This document shows, piece after piece, positions 14,963-24,800 of a stretch of DNA of 64,000 nucleotides. Within the stretch, counting starts at the first letter, position 1; each line of letters begins with the position of its first letter. Where the stretch lies: assembly GCF_004283755.1 (NCBI RefSeq), contig NZ_SHMH01000002.1, positions 186,001 through 250,000 of the forward strand, given 5' to 3'. The notes below the pieces were generated by a model that searched no databases, had not been told where the DNA came from, and worked only from the letters and a program-made list of their open reading frames with translations. The position numbers and the translations under genes were made by a program. Source of the stretch: Pseudoxanthomonas winnipegensis (GTDB lineage Bacteria > Pseudomonadota > Gammaproteobacteria > Xanthomonadales > Xanthomonadaceae).

Positions 14963-17452
14963 ATGGGCTACGTTGAGATCGCTCTCATCATCATCGCGGT
15001 CCTGTACGCGGCCTATGCCGCCCGCCAGATCCGCGCCAAACGCCTGGCGTTCGAGGACTCGGACTTCCCGACGTTCGAGGAGGGCACGCCGCAGTACGTG
15101 GTTTTCGGCGACTGCTGGTCCGCGGACTGGTGCGTGATCGCATGGGGCAACACCCGGGCCAAGAAGGTCTACAAGGGTGGCTGGCTCAACAAACATGAGG
15201 CGGGCTACCGCTACTACGCGACGATCCAGATGGGCCTGGGACGCGGACCGGTCAATGCGATCACCGTGACGACCGTGGGCGACAAGCTCCTGTGGTGTGG
15301 CGCGCAGCTCACGCAGATCAACGTCGGTGCATTCAACCTTTTCGGAGGGGATGAGGGACAAGGCGGCATTGTCGGCACCCTGGAGCACTTCGACGGCAAC
15401 GCATCCCAGGTCGCGCCACCGCCCCTGGTGAAGCTGCTGGGCAGCAAAGCGACGGGCTGCAGGGGCGTGTCGACCGTCATGTTCGACGGGATGCTGTGCG
15501 CGATGAGCAAGTCGCCGCAGCCGTGGAAGTTCCGCCATTGGCGCAACACGGCGGGCTGGCATCGCGATACGCCCTGGTACCCGGCCAAGGCCGAGATCCT
15601 GCTGCGCAATGAGCTGGCGGACCTGTCCGACTATCCGGCAGGGCAACGCGATGCCCTGCGCAACATTCACGCGATGAATGGCGCGCACATGCTCTTCGAG
15701 ATTGCTACGAACGGCGCCTGGGGCCGGCGCATGGACATGAGCGAGCTGGACCTGGCCAGCTTCACCGCGCTGGCTGATCTGCTCTACAACGAGCAGCACG
15801 GCATCTGTCTCCGCTACACGCGCGAGAGCAACTTGTCCGAGTTCGTCCAGACGGTGCTCGACCACATTTCGGCGGCGCAGTTCATCTCGCGGCAGACCGG
15901 GCTGCTCACGGTCCGCGCGATCCGCGGCGACTACAACGTCGATGACCTGCCGGTCTTCACTTACGACTCCGGCCTGCTGTCGATCGAGGAGCTGGATGGC
16001 AGCACCGACGACGCGGTCAACGTGGTCGTGGTGAACTACAAGGACCCGGTGCTCAACGAGTCGCGGCAGGTGCGCGCACGCAACGTCGGCGCTGTGCAGG
16101 CGACCGGCGCGATGGTATCGACGACGCGCGACTACCAGGGTATCCCGGTTTGGCCCTTGGCCCAGCGCCTGGCCGAGCGCGATCTGCGCGTGCTGACGGG
16201 CGGCACGCGGAACTTCAAAGTGACGCTCGATCGACGTGGGTATGCGATCGAGCCAGCGGGCGTGTTCGTGGTGCGCGCGCCCGAGGATGACCTGCCTCAG
16301 CTCGTGCTCCGCGCCGCGAAGCTGGAGATCGGCAGCATCAAGGACGGCAAGATCACGATCACGTGCGCGATCGACGTGTTCGGTCTGAGCGCAACCCGAC
16401 TGACCACCGAACCGGACAGCGCGTACACCCGCCCCGACAACAGCGCGGTGCCGGCGACCGCGCAGGCGGCTTGGGAGCTGTCCCGGCGTGATCTGGCGAT
16501 GGCGATGTCAGCGGCAGACCTGGCCTCGCTGCCGGCCGAGGCTGGCCTGGTCGGCGCGGTGGGCAAGCGGCCCTCCGTGGCCACCACGGACTTCGCGCTG
16601 GCCACGCGCGTCGGCACAGCTGACTTCGCCTCGGTCGCAGATGCCGAATGCGCGCCCCACGGCCGCCTGAGCGCCGCTGTGGGCCTGAGTGACACCGCTG
16701 TGGTGCTGACTGGCGCCACGGACCTGGAGGACGTGCTCGTGGGCTCTGCGGCGCTGCTGGGCGACGAGCTGGTGCGGATCGATAGCATCGACGCGACCAC
16801 CGGCGCGGTGACGCTCGGCCGTGGCTGCGTGGACACGGCCCCGGTCGCGCATGCCGCGGATACTCCGGTCTGGCTGTACGAGCGGCAGATCGGCATCGAC
16901 CCGGTGTTCCGGTCAGCCGGGCAAACGGTGAACGCGAAGCTGCTCACGCGCACCAGCGGCGCGCAGCTCGACCTGGCCGATGCGCCGACCAGCAGCGTCA
17001 CGCTGGCCAGCCGCGCCGCCCGGCCCTACCTGCCTGGCCGTGTGCGCGTCGCCGGCGTCGCCGCGCCTTCGGTCGTCAGCGGTGAGATCGGCATCGTCTG
17101 GGCCCATCGCAATGCGCTCACGCAGACCGGTGAGCTGGTCGACCACGAAGCCGCATCGATCGCCGCGCCGGCTGACGTGCGCTACGCCCTGCGCTTCCTC
17201 GATGCCAGCGGCTCGCTGCTGGTCGAGAAGCTCGACATCGCCGGCGAGAGCGCCAGCGCGGTGTTGGCCGTCGCAGACAACAGCACGGTGACGATGCAGC
17301 TCTACGCGATCAACCCCGCCGGGGAGAGCTGGCAGCGGCACGTGCGCCAGTTCGTGTACACCCCGCCGGCCGGCACCACCGCCAGCGCCATCACGGCCGG
17401 CAGCTGGACGCCGGTGGTGACCGTCATCGATGGAGGTCTGGTCAAGCCATGA
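14963..17452 (+). CDS. Tail tip / central hub protein (829 aa)
   Basis: The largest phage gene here. It opens with one hydrophobic segment (EIALIIIAVLYAAYAARQI), followed by several domains: an N-terminal hub-like region (about 50-230), a middle with SLLSIEELDGSTDDAVNVVVVNYKDP typical of tail-hub (GTA gp15-like) proteins, and a C-terminal Ig-like part from about residue 680 (VRYALRFLDASGSLLVEKLDI). Such proteins form the tail tip and contact the receptor. The N-terminal hydrophobic segment may interact with the host membrane during DNA entry. Confidence 0.75.
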   Translation: MGYVEIALIIIAVLYAAYAARQIRAKRLAFEDSDFPTFEEGTPQYVVFGDCWSADWCVIAWGNTRAKKVYKGGWLNKHEAGYRYYATIQMGLGRGPVNAITVTTVGDKLLWCGAQLTQINVGAFNLFGGDEGQGGIVGTLEHFDGNASQVAPPPLVKLLGSKATGCRGVSTVMFDGMLCAMSKSPQPWKFRHWRNTAGWHRDTPWYPAKAEILLRNELADLSDYPAGQRDALRNIHAMNGAHMLFEIATNGAWGRRMDMSELDLASFTALADLLYNEQHGICLRYTRESNLSEFVQTVLDHISAAQFISRQTGLLTVRAIRGDYNVDDLPVFTYDSGLLSIEELDGSTDDAVNVVVVNYKDPVLNESRQVRARNVGAVQATGAMVSTTRDYQGIPVWPLAQRLAERDLRVLTGGTRNFKVTLDRRGYAIEPAGVFVVRAPEDDLPQLVLRAAKLEIGSIKDGKITITCAIDVFGLSATRLTTEPDSAYTRPDNSAVPATAQAAWELSRRDLAMAMSAADLASLPAEAGLVGAVGKRPSVATTDFALATRVGTADFASVADAECAPHGRLSAAVGLSDTAVVLTGATDLEDVLVGSAALLGDELVRIDSIDATTGAVTLGRGCVDTAPVAHAADTPVWLYERQIGIDPVFRSAGQTVNAKLLTRTSGAQLDLADAPTSSVTLASRAARPYLPGRVRVAGVAAPSVVSGEIGIVWAHRNALTQTGELVDHEAASIAAPADVRYALRFLDASGSLLVEKLDIAGESASAVLAVADNSTVTMQLYAINPAGESWQRHVRQFVYTPPAGTTASAITAGSWTPVVTVIDGGLVKP

Positions 17453-18282
17453 GCCTTGTCGAGCTGCCCTATCGATTCCGCGTGCGCGGCGGCACCGCGG
17501 CAGACCTGGTCACCGTCAACGAGATCCCGCTCGAGCGCGAGCTGGTGGTCGAGGTCGACACGGGCAAGATGAAGCTGGGCGATGGCGTCACCGCGTGGAT
17601 CGACCTGGACTACATCAGCAGCGGCGGTGCTGACGGATTGGAGATGCGCGTTAACGCCGGCTACGTCCAGTACACGACCGACGGCACGCTGTGGCACGAC
17701 CTGATCGCCACCGCCGACCTTGCCGGCCCTCCGGGTGACCCCGGTGCCCCTGGCGACGACGGCGCGCCAGGCGCACCAGGTGAGCCTGGTGAGCCAGGCG
17801 CTGACGGGCGCGAGATCGAGCTGCAGCGCAGCGGCTCGTACATCCAGTGGCGCTACGTGGGCGCGCCGACCTGGGCCAACCTGGTACCGCTGTCCGACAT
17901 CACGGGTCCGCCGGGCGCCGATGCTGTGGGCGCGGCTTCCCGCACGACCGTGACGATCAACAGCGGCTCGGGATCGGTCACGCTGAGCAAGTTGGCGCTG
18001 CTGCTGCGGCTTGTCACGTCCGCCGAGGCGCGATGCCGGTTCTACTGCAGCGCGGCGGCACGCGACGCCGATGCCTCGCGCGCAGCGACCGTTGCCGCGG
18101 CCCAGGGCGCCGGCTTGCTGCTGGAGTTCATCAGCACCTCGACGTTCCTTGGGGCACCCCTGACGCCAGGCGTGATTGCATACAACCTCGATTCCCCGGT
18201 GACCGGGAGCATCTACTACAACATCCAGCCGGTCGGCGGCGCGATGACTGTTGACCTTACCTACCTGGCGCTGGAGCACTGA
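17449..18282 (+). CDS. Collagen-like tail fibre with tropism-determinant-type N-terminus
   Basis: The 277-residue protein has three parts. Residues about 5-60 (ERELVVEVDTGKMKLGDGVTAW) match the small beta-prism repeat at the start of many phage fibres such as Mtd-type proteins. Residues 88-120 are collagen-like Gly-X-Y repeats (GPPGDPGAPGDDGAPGAPG). The rest is a beta-rich tip. Collagen-like trimeric fibres are used for receptor binding. It overlaps the hub gene by 4 bp. Confidence 0.8.
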   Translation: MSLVELPYRFRVRGGTAADLVTVNEIPLERELVVEVDTGKMKLGDGVTAWIDLDYISSGGADGLEMRVNAGYVQYTTDGTLWHDLIATADLAGPPGDPGAPGDDGAPGAPGEPGEPGADGREIELQRSGSYIQWRYVGAPTWANLVPLSDITGPPGADAVGAASRTTVTINSGSGSVTLSKLALLLRLVTSAEARCRFYCSAAARDADASRAATVAAAQGAGLLLEFISTSTFLGAPLTPGVIAYNLDSPVTGSIYYNIQPVGGAMTVDLTYLALEH

Positions 18283-18283
18283 C

Positions 18284-19219
18284 ATGGCATGGACCAAGAT
18301 CTCGTCGACCGATAGCGGCGCGCCTCAGGCTCTGTCCGTCAATGGCTCGCTCAACAGCATCCTCCGGTACGCCCTCAACATCCTTGGCTGGGCCACGGAG
18401 TACGGCACCACCGGCAATGCTTCAGTCTTCCGCGCCGCGGCCGGCAACAGGCTTCGGCTGCACGTGCGGCACGACTCTTCCGTGTCCGGCGACCCGGCAT
18501 TGGCCTACGTTCGAGGCGCGCACACGGCAACAAGCGCCACAGCAATCGGCTCCCCGTTCCCGACCGCCACGCAGGTGCCCAATGCCAACTCTAATTGGCG
18601 GTGCGGCGTGCCCGGGGACGCTACGACCGCCGTGCCGTGGGTAATCTACGGCAACGACAGGTTCTTCTACTTGATGATGTGGGACCCGAACTACAAGTGG
18701 GACATTTTCTACTTCGGAGATCTGCCTAGCGATTACGCCACTGGCTACGAGACGGTGGTTTGCGTTCGAAATAGCAATTCCCCTTACGGATCTCCATCAA
18801 TGGGGGCTTCGGGTTATGCCTACCCTGCATATGACTATTGCAACTACTGGGCGCGAGGGATCAACGCAACCTCCATCTCGATGATGGGCTCTCGGCAGTT
18901 CAGTTCTGCGGGCTCGGCTATGGGACGAATCCCCAGCACCCCCGTGATGCGCGGCGGCTATCAGAACAGGCTCATGCGGGAAAAGGTTGCCATGAGCGAC
19001 TTTGGCAGCGGCACTACGACATACGGGGTGCTAAGTATCAATCGGCGAGGCTGGTTGCCCAACCTGTGGAACCCGATCCACAACGATATCGGAGGCAGTG
19101 TCGTGGACCAGGACACTTTTACGGACACGGTCTATAACGCTTCGGCGATTTTCAGAATCTACGATTCGAGCGTCGGCTTGCTGATCATGGAAGAGACCGA
19201 TACCTGGGTGAAGCCGTAA
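18284..19219 (+). CDS. Phage tail fibre or virion-surface protein (311 aa)
   Basis: ATG 18284 lies 1 bp after the fibre gene stop, so it belongs to the same operon. The product is rich in Tyr, Ser, Asn and Gly (YGNDRFFYLMMWDPNYKWDIFYFGDLP), as expected for an exposed beta-structured receptor-binding or decoration protein. Base composition drops noticeably from about 18600 onward compared with the rest of the tail cassette, a usual sign of exchanged host-range modules. No family name can be given. Confidence 0.65.
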   Translation: MAWTKISSTDSGAPQALSVNGSLNSILRYALNILGWATEYGTTGNASVFRAAAGNRLRLHVRHDSSVSGDPALAYVRGAHTATSATAIGSPFPTATQVPNANSNWRCGVPGDATTAVPWVIYGNDRFFYLMMWDPNYKWDIFYFGDLPSDYATGYETVVCVRNSNSPYGSPSMGASGYAYPAYDYCNYWARGINATSISMMGSRQFSSAGSAMGRIPSTPVMRGGYQNRLMREKVAMSDFGSGTTTYGVLSINRRGWLPNLWNPIHNDIGGSVVDQDTFTDTVYNASAIFRIYDSSVGLLIMEETDTWVKP

Positions 19220-19410
19220 TGGCTGCGCGCGGTGACATCTCACGAGCAGAGGTGATGGTTAAAACCCTCTACTCTTCGACGGTGCCCGGTGCTCTGGGCA
19301 TGGGCAACACCGACTTCGGCCGAGAAGCGCCACCTAAGAGCGGCACCGGTGGAGGTGGCACGGGTCCGACGCTGCCGACTTACGGGCAGATCTTCCCGAC
19401 CGGACGCTAA
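19219..19410 (+). CDS. Small phage protein following the fibre gene (63 aa)
   Basis: The ATG shares its A with the preceding TAA (TAATG), so translation is probably coupled. The C-terminal half is a glycine-rich linker (SGTGGGGTGPTLPTYG). No family was recognised. It could be a short tail cap or a fibre-associated protein. Confidence 0.5.
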   Translation: MAARGDISRAEVMVKTLYSSTVPGALGMGNTDFGREAPPKSGTGGGGTGPTLPTYGQIFPTGR

Positions 19411-19555
19411 CAAGACAGGGCGACGGGGCGATGCCGGCAAGCATCGACCCGCCGCCGCAACACACGCGATCAGCCGCGTGGCATTGGCCGAGGACCCTGC
19501 GCTCCCGCGAGAGCCAGATCAGTCTGCCGGCCGCCATTCCCACAGGCTGAGACCC

Positions 19556-20332
19556 TTGAAAACGCAGACCCTGATTCCCTGGCCCGGCGGAAAGAGCCGC
19601 CTGGCTGCCCAGCTCCTCCCGCTCTTTGACAGCACGCACAAGACCTACTGCGAGCCCTTCGCCGGCGCGGCCGCCATGCTTTTCCTACGCCCTGAGCCAG
19701 CGAAGGCCGAGGTGCTCAACGACATCAACGGCGACCTGGTCAACCTGTACCGCGTGGTGAAGCATCACCTCGACGAGCTGGTGCGCCAGTTCCGCTGGCA
19801 GCTCACAGCCCGCGAGGAGTTCCAGCGGCTGCTGGCCACGCCGGCGGAGACCCTCACGGACGTACAGCGCGCTGCGAGGTTCCTCTACTTGCAGAAGCTG
19901 GCCTTCGGTGGCCGCGTGGCCGGCCAGACCTTCGGCGTCGATCGCCAGGGGCCGGCGAGAATCAACCTACTGCGGCTGGAGGAGGATTTGAGCGCGGCGC
20001 ATCTGCGGTTGGCCAGGGTCACGATCGAGCGTCTGCCTTGGCGCGATTGCATGGCACGCTACGACGGGCCCGAGGCCTTCTTCTTCGCAGATCCGCCGTA
20101 TTGGCAGACCGCCGGCTATGGCGTCGAGTTCGGCCTCGAGCAGTACGCCGCCCTGGCCGACACGATGCGCGGAATGCGGGGACGGTGCCTACTGACCGTC
20201 AACGATCATCCCGACATGCGCCAGGCGTTCGCCGGCTTCAGGATCAAGCGGCTGGCCACCCGCTACAGCATCGGCCGCTCCGCAGCCTCCAAGGCCCAGC
20301 AGCGCGGCGAGATCGCGGTTCTGAACTGGTAG
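19556..20332 (+). CDS. Phage D12-class N6-adenine DNA methyltransferase (Dam-like)
   Basis: Methylates adenine in DNA, most likely to shield phage DNA from host restriction. From TTG 19556 the product is 258 residues. The SAM-binding motif PWPGGKS lies at residues 8-14, and the catalytic DPPY motif appears as FFADPPYW near residue 182. The C-terminal RYSIGRS...EIAVLNW is also typical of the family. TTG is used because the conserved start (KTQTLIPWPGGK) follows it immediately; a longer frame from 19289 overlaps the preceding gene and is unlikely. Its place at the right end resembles the modification genes of Mu-like phages. Confidence 0.85.
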   Translation: MKTQTLIPWPGGKSRLAAQLLPLFDSTHKTYCEPFAGAAAMLFLRPEPAKAEVLNDINGDLVNLYRVVKHHLDELVRQFRWQLTAREEFQRLLATPAETLTDVQRAARFLYLQKLAFGGRVAGQTFGVDRQGPARINLLRLEEDLSAAHLRLARVTIERLPWRDCMARYDGPEAFFFADPPYWQTAGYGVEFGLEQYAALADTMRGMRGRCLLTVNDHPDMRQAFAGFRIKRLATRYSIGRSAASKAQQRGEIAVLNW

Positions 20333-20403
20333 GCGGGCGGGCCGTCACGGGCCGTGAGACCAGGCCGGGGCAGGCTGGGCAGCCCTCGGCACCGGAACCC
20401 GGC

Positions 20404-20742
20404 GTGGCACTCCCCCGGCTCGATGAACGCTTCTACTGGACCGGGTCGCTGCGGTGCGCGGTGCTGACTTGGGACGGGCTGCCCTGCGGCTGGGTCGACC
20501 GGGAGGGCAACTGGCGCGCGGACTGGCGCGGCCATCGCCACGCCGGCTGGCTGCCAAGCCACCGGCTGGCCAGGCGGATGATGGAGCGGTGGTTCGCTGC
20601 TCGACAGTACAAGCCGCCGCGGGACAAGCGCTCGCGGCGGACATCGATGGAGCATCTGTGGTGGCCGGTCCAGGACTTCCTTGCCGGCGAGAGGGCAGGC
20701 TTTCCCGGCGTGGCGGCGGCCGATGACGAGCTGCTTTTCTGA
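20404..20742 (+). CDS. Last prophage gene, unknown function (112 aa)
   Basis: A GTG at 20404 gives 112 residues, strongly basic and rich in tryptophan (FYWTGSLRCAVLTWDGLPCGWVDREG; later HLWWPVQDFL). Nothing was recognised. The true start is uncertain, since the frame is open well upstream. It lies between the methylase and the right prophage end, the slot for accessory or modification genes. Confidence 0.5.
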   Translation: MALPRLDERFYWTGSLRCAVLTWDGLPCGWVDREGNWRADWRGHRHAGWLPSHRLARRMMERWFAARQYKPPRDKRSRRTSMEHLWWPVQDFLAGERAGFPGVAAADDELLF

Positions 20743-20826
20743 ACGAACCGGGCTGCCTCTTCCCCGCCTGCTAGGCTTGCATCCTCGGCAATTTCGTTAC
20801 GCCTGGTGCAATTCCCTGTCGCGGCC

Positions 20827-20868
20827 ATTTATCTCACCCCAGGCGCCGATTTATCGCGCGCCGCTACA
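20827..20868. other. Prophage right end with two transposase-type binding sites
   Basis: Read on the minus strand from 20868, the end is TGTAGCGGCG, followed by GATAAAT at offsets 14-20 (20849-20855) and again at offsets 36-42 (20827-20833). The outer site is in GCGCGATAAAT and the inner in GGGGTGAGATAAAT, the reverse of the order at the left end. A weaker GCGTAACGAAAT further in may be a third site. Together these mirror the left end and define the element. Confidence 0.75.
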
Positions 20869-20874
20869 TGCTTC
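20869..20874. other. Right copy of 6-bp target-site duplication (TGCTTC)
   Basis: This copy directly follows the ACA terminus and matches 4022-4027. The uninterrupted target would read ...GCTCT-TGCTTC-TGTGGCTTGCC, joining the mla-side intergenic repeat to the region now at 20875. Confidence 0.75.
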
Positions 20875-20886
20875 TGTGGCTTGCCC

Positions 20887-21143
20887 GGTAAAGCCCCAAC
20901 CCCTCCCCCTCAGTCGCTAGCCGCGACTTCGAGCTCCTCTGCGCTGCGCGCAAGGGAGGAGGCCGCAAGTCGACGACTTCCCGCTCCTGGCCCTGATCTG
21001 CCCCCTCCCTTTCGCCGCGGGCGAAGGGGAAGGACCCTCGCCTGGAGTCGCCATGGCGCGTCTGCCCCGACACACCTATGCTTCGACGCAATCCCCGCGA
21101 GACGCCCCCGATCGTCTCTCCCAAAGAACGCGATTGGCACGAC
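20887..21143. repeat. Gene-free right flank with C/G-rich dispersed repeats
   Basis: There is no convincing gene. It holds degenerate copies of the dispersed palindromic repeats: CCCAACCCCTCCCCCTC at 20897-20913, CTGCGCTGCGCGCAAGGGAG around 20940-20960, and CCCCTCCCTTTCGCC with its GAAGGGGAAGG partner at 21003-21033. The last matches the copy at 3964-4008 on the far side of the prophage. Confidence 0.6.
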
Positions 21144-21566
21144 ATGACAGGCGCTGACGACGCGCAGGACCACGCGGAGATCGATGCGCTGATCGCCGCC
21201 TTCTATGGCGCGTTCGACAATCGCGGCGGACGGGCGATTCCGGTCGAGGCGCTGCGTGACATGTTCGTGCCCGAGGCCATCGTCACGCGGGCAGCAGGAA
21301 GCGGAACGGACACGATGACGGTCGACAGCTTCATCGCGCCCCGGGCGCGGATGCTGTCCGACGGCACGCTCACCGACTTCCACGAATGGGAGACGCACGC
21401 GCGGACACAGGTGCTGCGCGACATCGCCTGCCGCCATTCGACCTACGAGAAACGCGGCCTCTACCAGGGCGCGCCCTACGACGGCGGGGGCGCCAAACTG
21501 TTCCAACTCGTGCGAACGCTCCGCGGCTGGCGGATCGCTTCCATCGCCTGGGAAGACGACCCATGA
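21144..21566 (+). CDS. NTF2/SnoaL-like domain protein
   Basis: The 140-residue product is a small alpha+beta cone fold of the NTF2-like kind: helix DDAQDHAEIDALIAAFYGAFDNR, then LRDMFVPEAIVTRAAG, and a terminal sheet ending LVRTLRGWRIASIAWEDDP. Many such proteins are enzymes or ligand binders of unknown substrate; no catalytic set can be named. ATG 21144 starts right at the domain; an in-frame ATG at 21078 would add 22 unconserved residues. Confidence 0.7.
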   Translation: MTGADDAQDHAEIDALIAAFYGAFDNRGGRAIPVEALRDMFVPEAIVTRAAGSGTDTMTVDSFIAPRARMLSDGTLTDFHEWETHARTQVLRDIACRHSTYEKRGLYQGAPYDGGGAKLFQLVRTLRGWRIASIAWEDDP

Positions 21567-21840
21567 GCTGCCGGCCGGGCTCAGGACCGACTTGAGGCAA
21601 CCGATGCGCGCGATCTCCGCCTGGATCCAGCGCTGAAACGCACATGTCGCTCCTCTTGCGACGGCGACGTTCGCCGATCAGCTCGCTCAGCCTTTGAGGG
21701 CCAAGGTTCCTGCAGGCATCCAGACACGTTCCGAGCCACCTCAAGCGAGGAAGCATCTTGGAAGAACCGCTGCTGCCAGCAGTTGCAGCCCCTGACCCGA
21801 TCTCAACCCCGGCGACCTGTCTGCGGCACAATCCCGCACG
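21567..21840. other. Intergenic region before recC
   Basis: No gene, hairpin or repeat stands out in this 274-bp stretch. It should hold the recC promoter, but no convincing -35/-10 pair was found by eye. Confidence 0.4.
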
Positions 21841-24800
21841 ATGCCCGCGCCGCCGCCCGCCGACTTCCGGCTCTATCCCTCCAATGCCCTGGACCTGCTG
21901 GCGCAGCTGCTGGCGGCCGAGCTGCGCACGCCCGTGCCCGGCCAGTCGATCCTCACGCCCGAGGTGATCCTGATCCCGCAGGTGGCGATGCGGCGCTGGC
22001 TGCAGGCCACGCTGGCGGCCGAACACGGCGTGGCGGCCAACCTGGAGTTCCTCACCCCGGGCGAATTCGTCGCCCGCGCGCTGGCGGCCAATCCCGCGCC
22101 CGGCCAGGCAGCGGACGCGGCCCGCGATGAACTCGACGCGGCCACGCTGCACTGGCGCCTGTATGCGGCGCTGACCGACCAGGCGCTGCTGGCCAACCCG
22201 GCGCTGGCGCAGCCGGCCGGCTATCTGCGCGGCGACGACGCGCTCAAGCCGTGGGCGCTGGCCGGCGAACTGGCCGGCGTGTTCGAGAAGTACCAGGCCT
22301 GGCGTCGCGACTGGCTGCTGCGCTGGGAAGCCGGCGCCGATCCGCGCGATCCGCAGGCCCTGCTGTGGCGCCATGTCGCCGCCGGCACCACGCACCGTGC
22401 GCGGCGCATCCAGGACTACCTGGACCGGTTCGAAACCGGGGCGCTGCCGCAGGGCCTGCCGCGGCGCGTGTTCGCCTTCGCCACGCTCAATGTCTCGCCC
22501 GACGTGCTGCGCGTGCTGGCCACGCAGGCGCGCGTGGGCACGCTGCACTTCTACCTGCCCACGCCCGCGCAGGGCTACTGGGGCGATCTGCAGGCGCTGG
22601 GTCCGCGCGCGCGCGCGGCGGCTTCGGCCGATGCGGACCTGTTCGAGGGCACCGCCGGCGACAACCGCCTGCTGCAGGCCTGGGGCGCGGCCGGGCGCGA
22701 CTTCATGGCGATGCTGGGCAGCTACGAAGTGGTGCACCCGAGCGCGGAGATCGAGGTCTATGCCGACCCGCTCGACACCGGCCAGCGCACGCTGGCCGAG
22801 GGCGGCCTGGGCGATACCTTGCTGCGCCGGCTGCAGCACGACCTGCTGCGCCGCGCCGCGCCGTCCGAGCCCGCACCGCTCACCAAGCTGGACCCGACCG
22901 ACCCCAGCCTGCAGGTGCACGCCTGCCATACCCGCCTGCGCGAGCTGCAGGTGCTGCACGACCAGCTGCGTGGCCTGCTGGAAGATCCGCGCTTCGATCC
23001 GCCGCTGCAGCCGCGCCAGATCGCGGTGCTGGCGCCGGACATCGATCCCTACCTGCCGTATCTGGAAGCCGTGTTCGGCGGCGACACGGCCGGCGCGCGC
23101 ATTCCCTATGCGCTGGCCGACACCAGCCCGCTGGCCGGCGAGCCGCTGGCCGAGGTGTTCGTGCGCCTGCTGGACCTGCCGGTCTCGCGCTTCGGCCTGC
23201 ACGAGATCCTGGACCTGCTCGCCAGCCCGCCGCTGGCGGACGCGGCCGGGCTGGACGCGGCCGCCTTCGAACGCCTGTACGGCTGGCTGGCCGCCGCCGG
23301 CGCGCGCTGGGGCGTGGACGCGGCCCACCGCGTGCGCCACGGCGCGCCGTCAGACGACGCCTACACCTGGGCCTTCGCGCTGGACCGGCTGCTGCTGGGC
23401 CACGCCAGCGGCAGCAGCGACGAGATCGCCGGCGTCGCGCCCTATCCGGCGCTGGAGGGCAGCGCGCTGGATGCGCTCGACGCGCTGCTGCGCCTGCTGC
23501 GGGTGCTGGCCCGCACCCAGCGCAGCCTGGACGAGGCGCTCTCGCCCACCCAGTGGCGCGAGCGCCTGCTGGCCCTGCTCGACGCCCTGCTGCCGCAGCC
23601 ACCGGCGGCGGCGAACACCCAGCGCGCGCTGGACCGTCTGCGCACGCTGATCGATGCCTTCGCCCAGGACGCGGCGCGCGCCGGCTTCGCCGCCGCCGTG
23701 CCGGCCGAGGTGGTGCGCGCGCACTTCGCCGCGGTGCTGGGCCAGGCCGACACGCGCGCGCCGCTGCTGACCGGCGGCGTCAGCATCGGGCGCATGGTGC
23801 CGATGCGGCTGTTGCCGTTCCGCGTGATCTGCCTGCTGGGCATGAACGATGGCGAGTTCCCGCGCCGCGACCCGGCCGCCGGCCTCAACCGCCTCACCGC
23901 CGAACTGGGCAGCGAGCGGCGCCGCCACGGCGATCGCTCCACGCGCGAGGACGATCGCTTCCTGTTCCTGCAGCTGTTCGCCGCCGCGCAGGACGTGTTC
24001 TACGTCAGCTACCTGGGCGCCGATGCGCGCGATGGCAGCGTGCGCGAGCCCTCGGCGCTGGTCAGCGAGCTGATCGCCGAGGCCGCGCGCTACCACGCCG
24101 ATCCGGTCGCGGCGGCCAAGGGGCTGACGGTGCGCCACGCGCTGCAGCCGTTCGCGCCAGCCGCGTTCGGCGCGAACGGCGATCCGCGCCGCTTCAGCTA
24201 TCGCACCCAGTGGCAGCCGGCCTCGGCCCGCATCGGCGGCGCACGCACCGCGCTGGCGCCGTGGTACCAGGCGGGGCTGCCCGCGTCGGGCGGCGAGCCG
24301 GACAGCGTGCTGCCGCTCGAAGCGCTGCGCCGCTTCCTCACCGCGCCGGCCGAGCAGTTCCTGCGCCAGCGCCTGGGCCTGCGCCTGGCCGAGGACCACG
24401 ACGTCGGCCAGGACGTCGAGCCGCTGCTCGCGCCCGCCGCCGGGCTGGAGAAGGCGCTGTTGCAGCAGCAGGTGTTCGACGCGCTGCTCGAAGGCAAGGA
24501 CGAGGGGCTGTACGAGACGCTGCGCGCGCGCGCGCTGCTGCCGTCCGGGCCGCTGGGGCGCCAGCAGCTGACGGCACTGGTCGCGCGGCTGCAGCCGTAT
24601 GCCGAGGCCTTCATCGCCTGGCGCGGCGCCGCGCCGCGCGGCAGCGTGCGGGTGGAGGTCGAGCTCGATGCGCTGCGCCTGCAGGGCCGCCTCGAGGGCG
24701 TCTACGAGCACGGCCTGGCCCATGTGCGCCTGGGCGCGATGAACGGCCCGGCCGCGATCCGCCAGGGACTGGACTGGCTGCTCGCCAGTGCGGCCGGGCT

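Larger units (their letters stand above)
4028..20868. mobile_element. Mu-like transposable prophage, internally deleted (16.8 kb)
   Basis: Three things define the element. The termini are TGT at 4028-4030 and ACA at 20866-20868. The ends carry matched inverted copies of GATAAAT, the first exactly 14-20 bases from each end. The 6-bp direct repeat TGCTTC flanks it at 4022-4027 and 20869-20874. Contents are a leftward Mu-type early operon (ATPase B, DUF3164, RdgC-like, GemA-like, Mor) and a rightward distal siphovirus-type tail cassette ending with an adenine methylase. From memory, leftward early and rightward late genes match phages of the B3/BcepMu kind, usually 36-40 kb. Transposase A, repressor, lysis, terminase, portal, capsid and tape-measure genes are all absent, so roughly 20 kb has been lost. 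Confidence 0.88.

Noticed and set aside
19289-19555. Longer N-terminus for the phage methylase
   Set aside because: The extra part overlaps the 63-aa gene and lacks similarity; the conserved family start follows TTG 19556 directly.
4028-20868. Two separate prophage remnants lying back to back
   Set aside because: Only one pair of matching ends and one target duplication exist, and no end-like sequences were found near 11990, so one deleted element is simpler.
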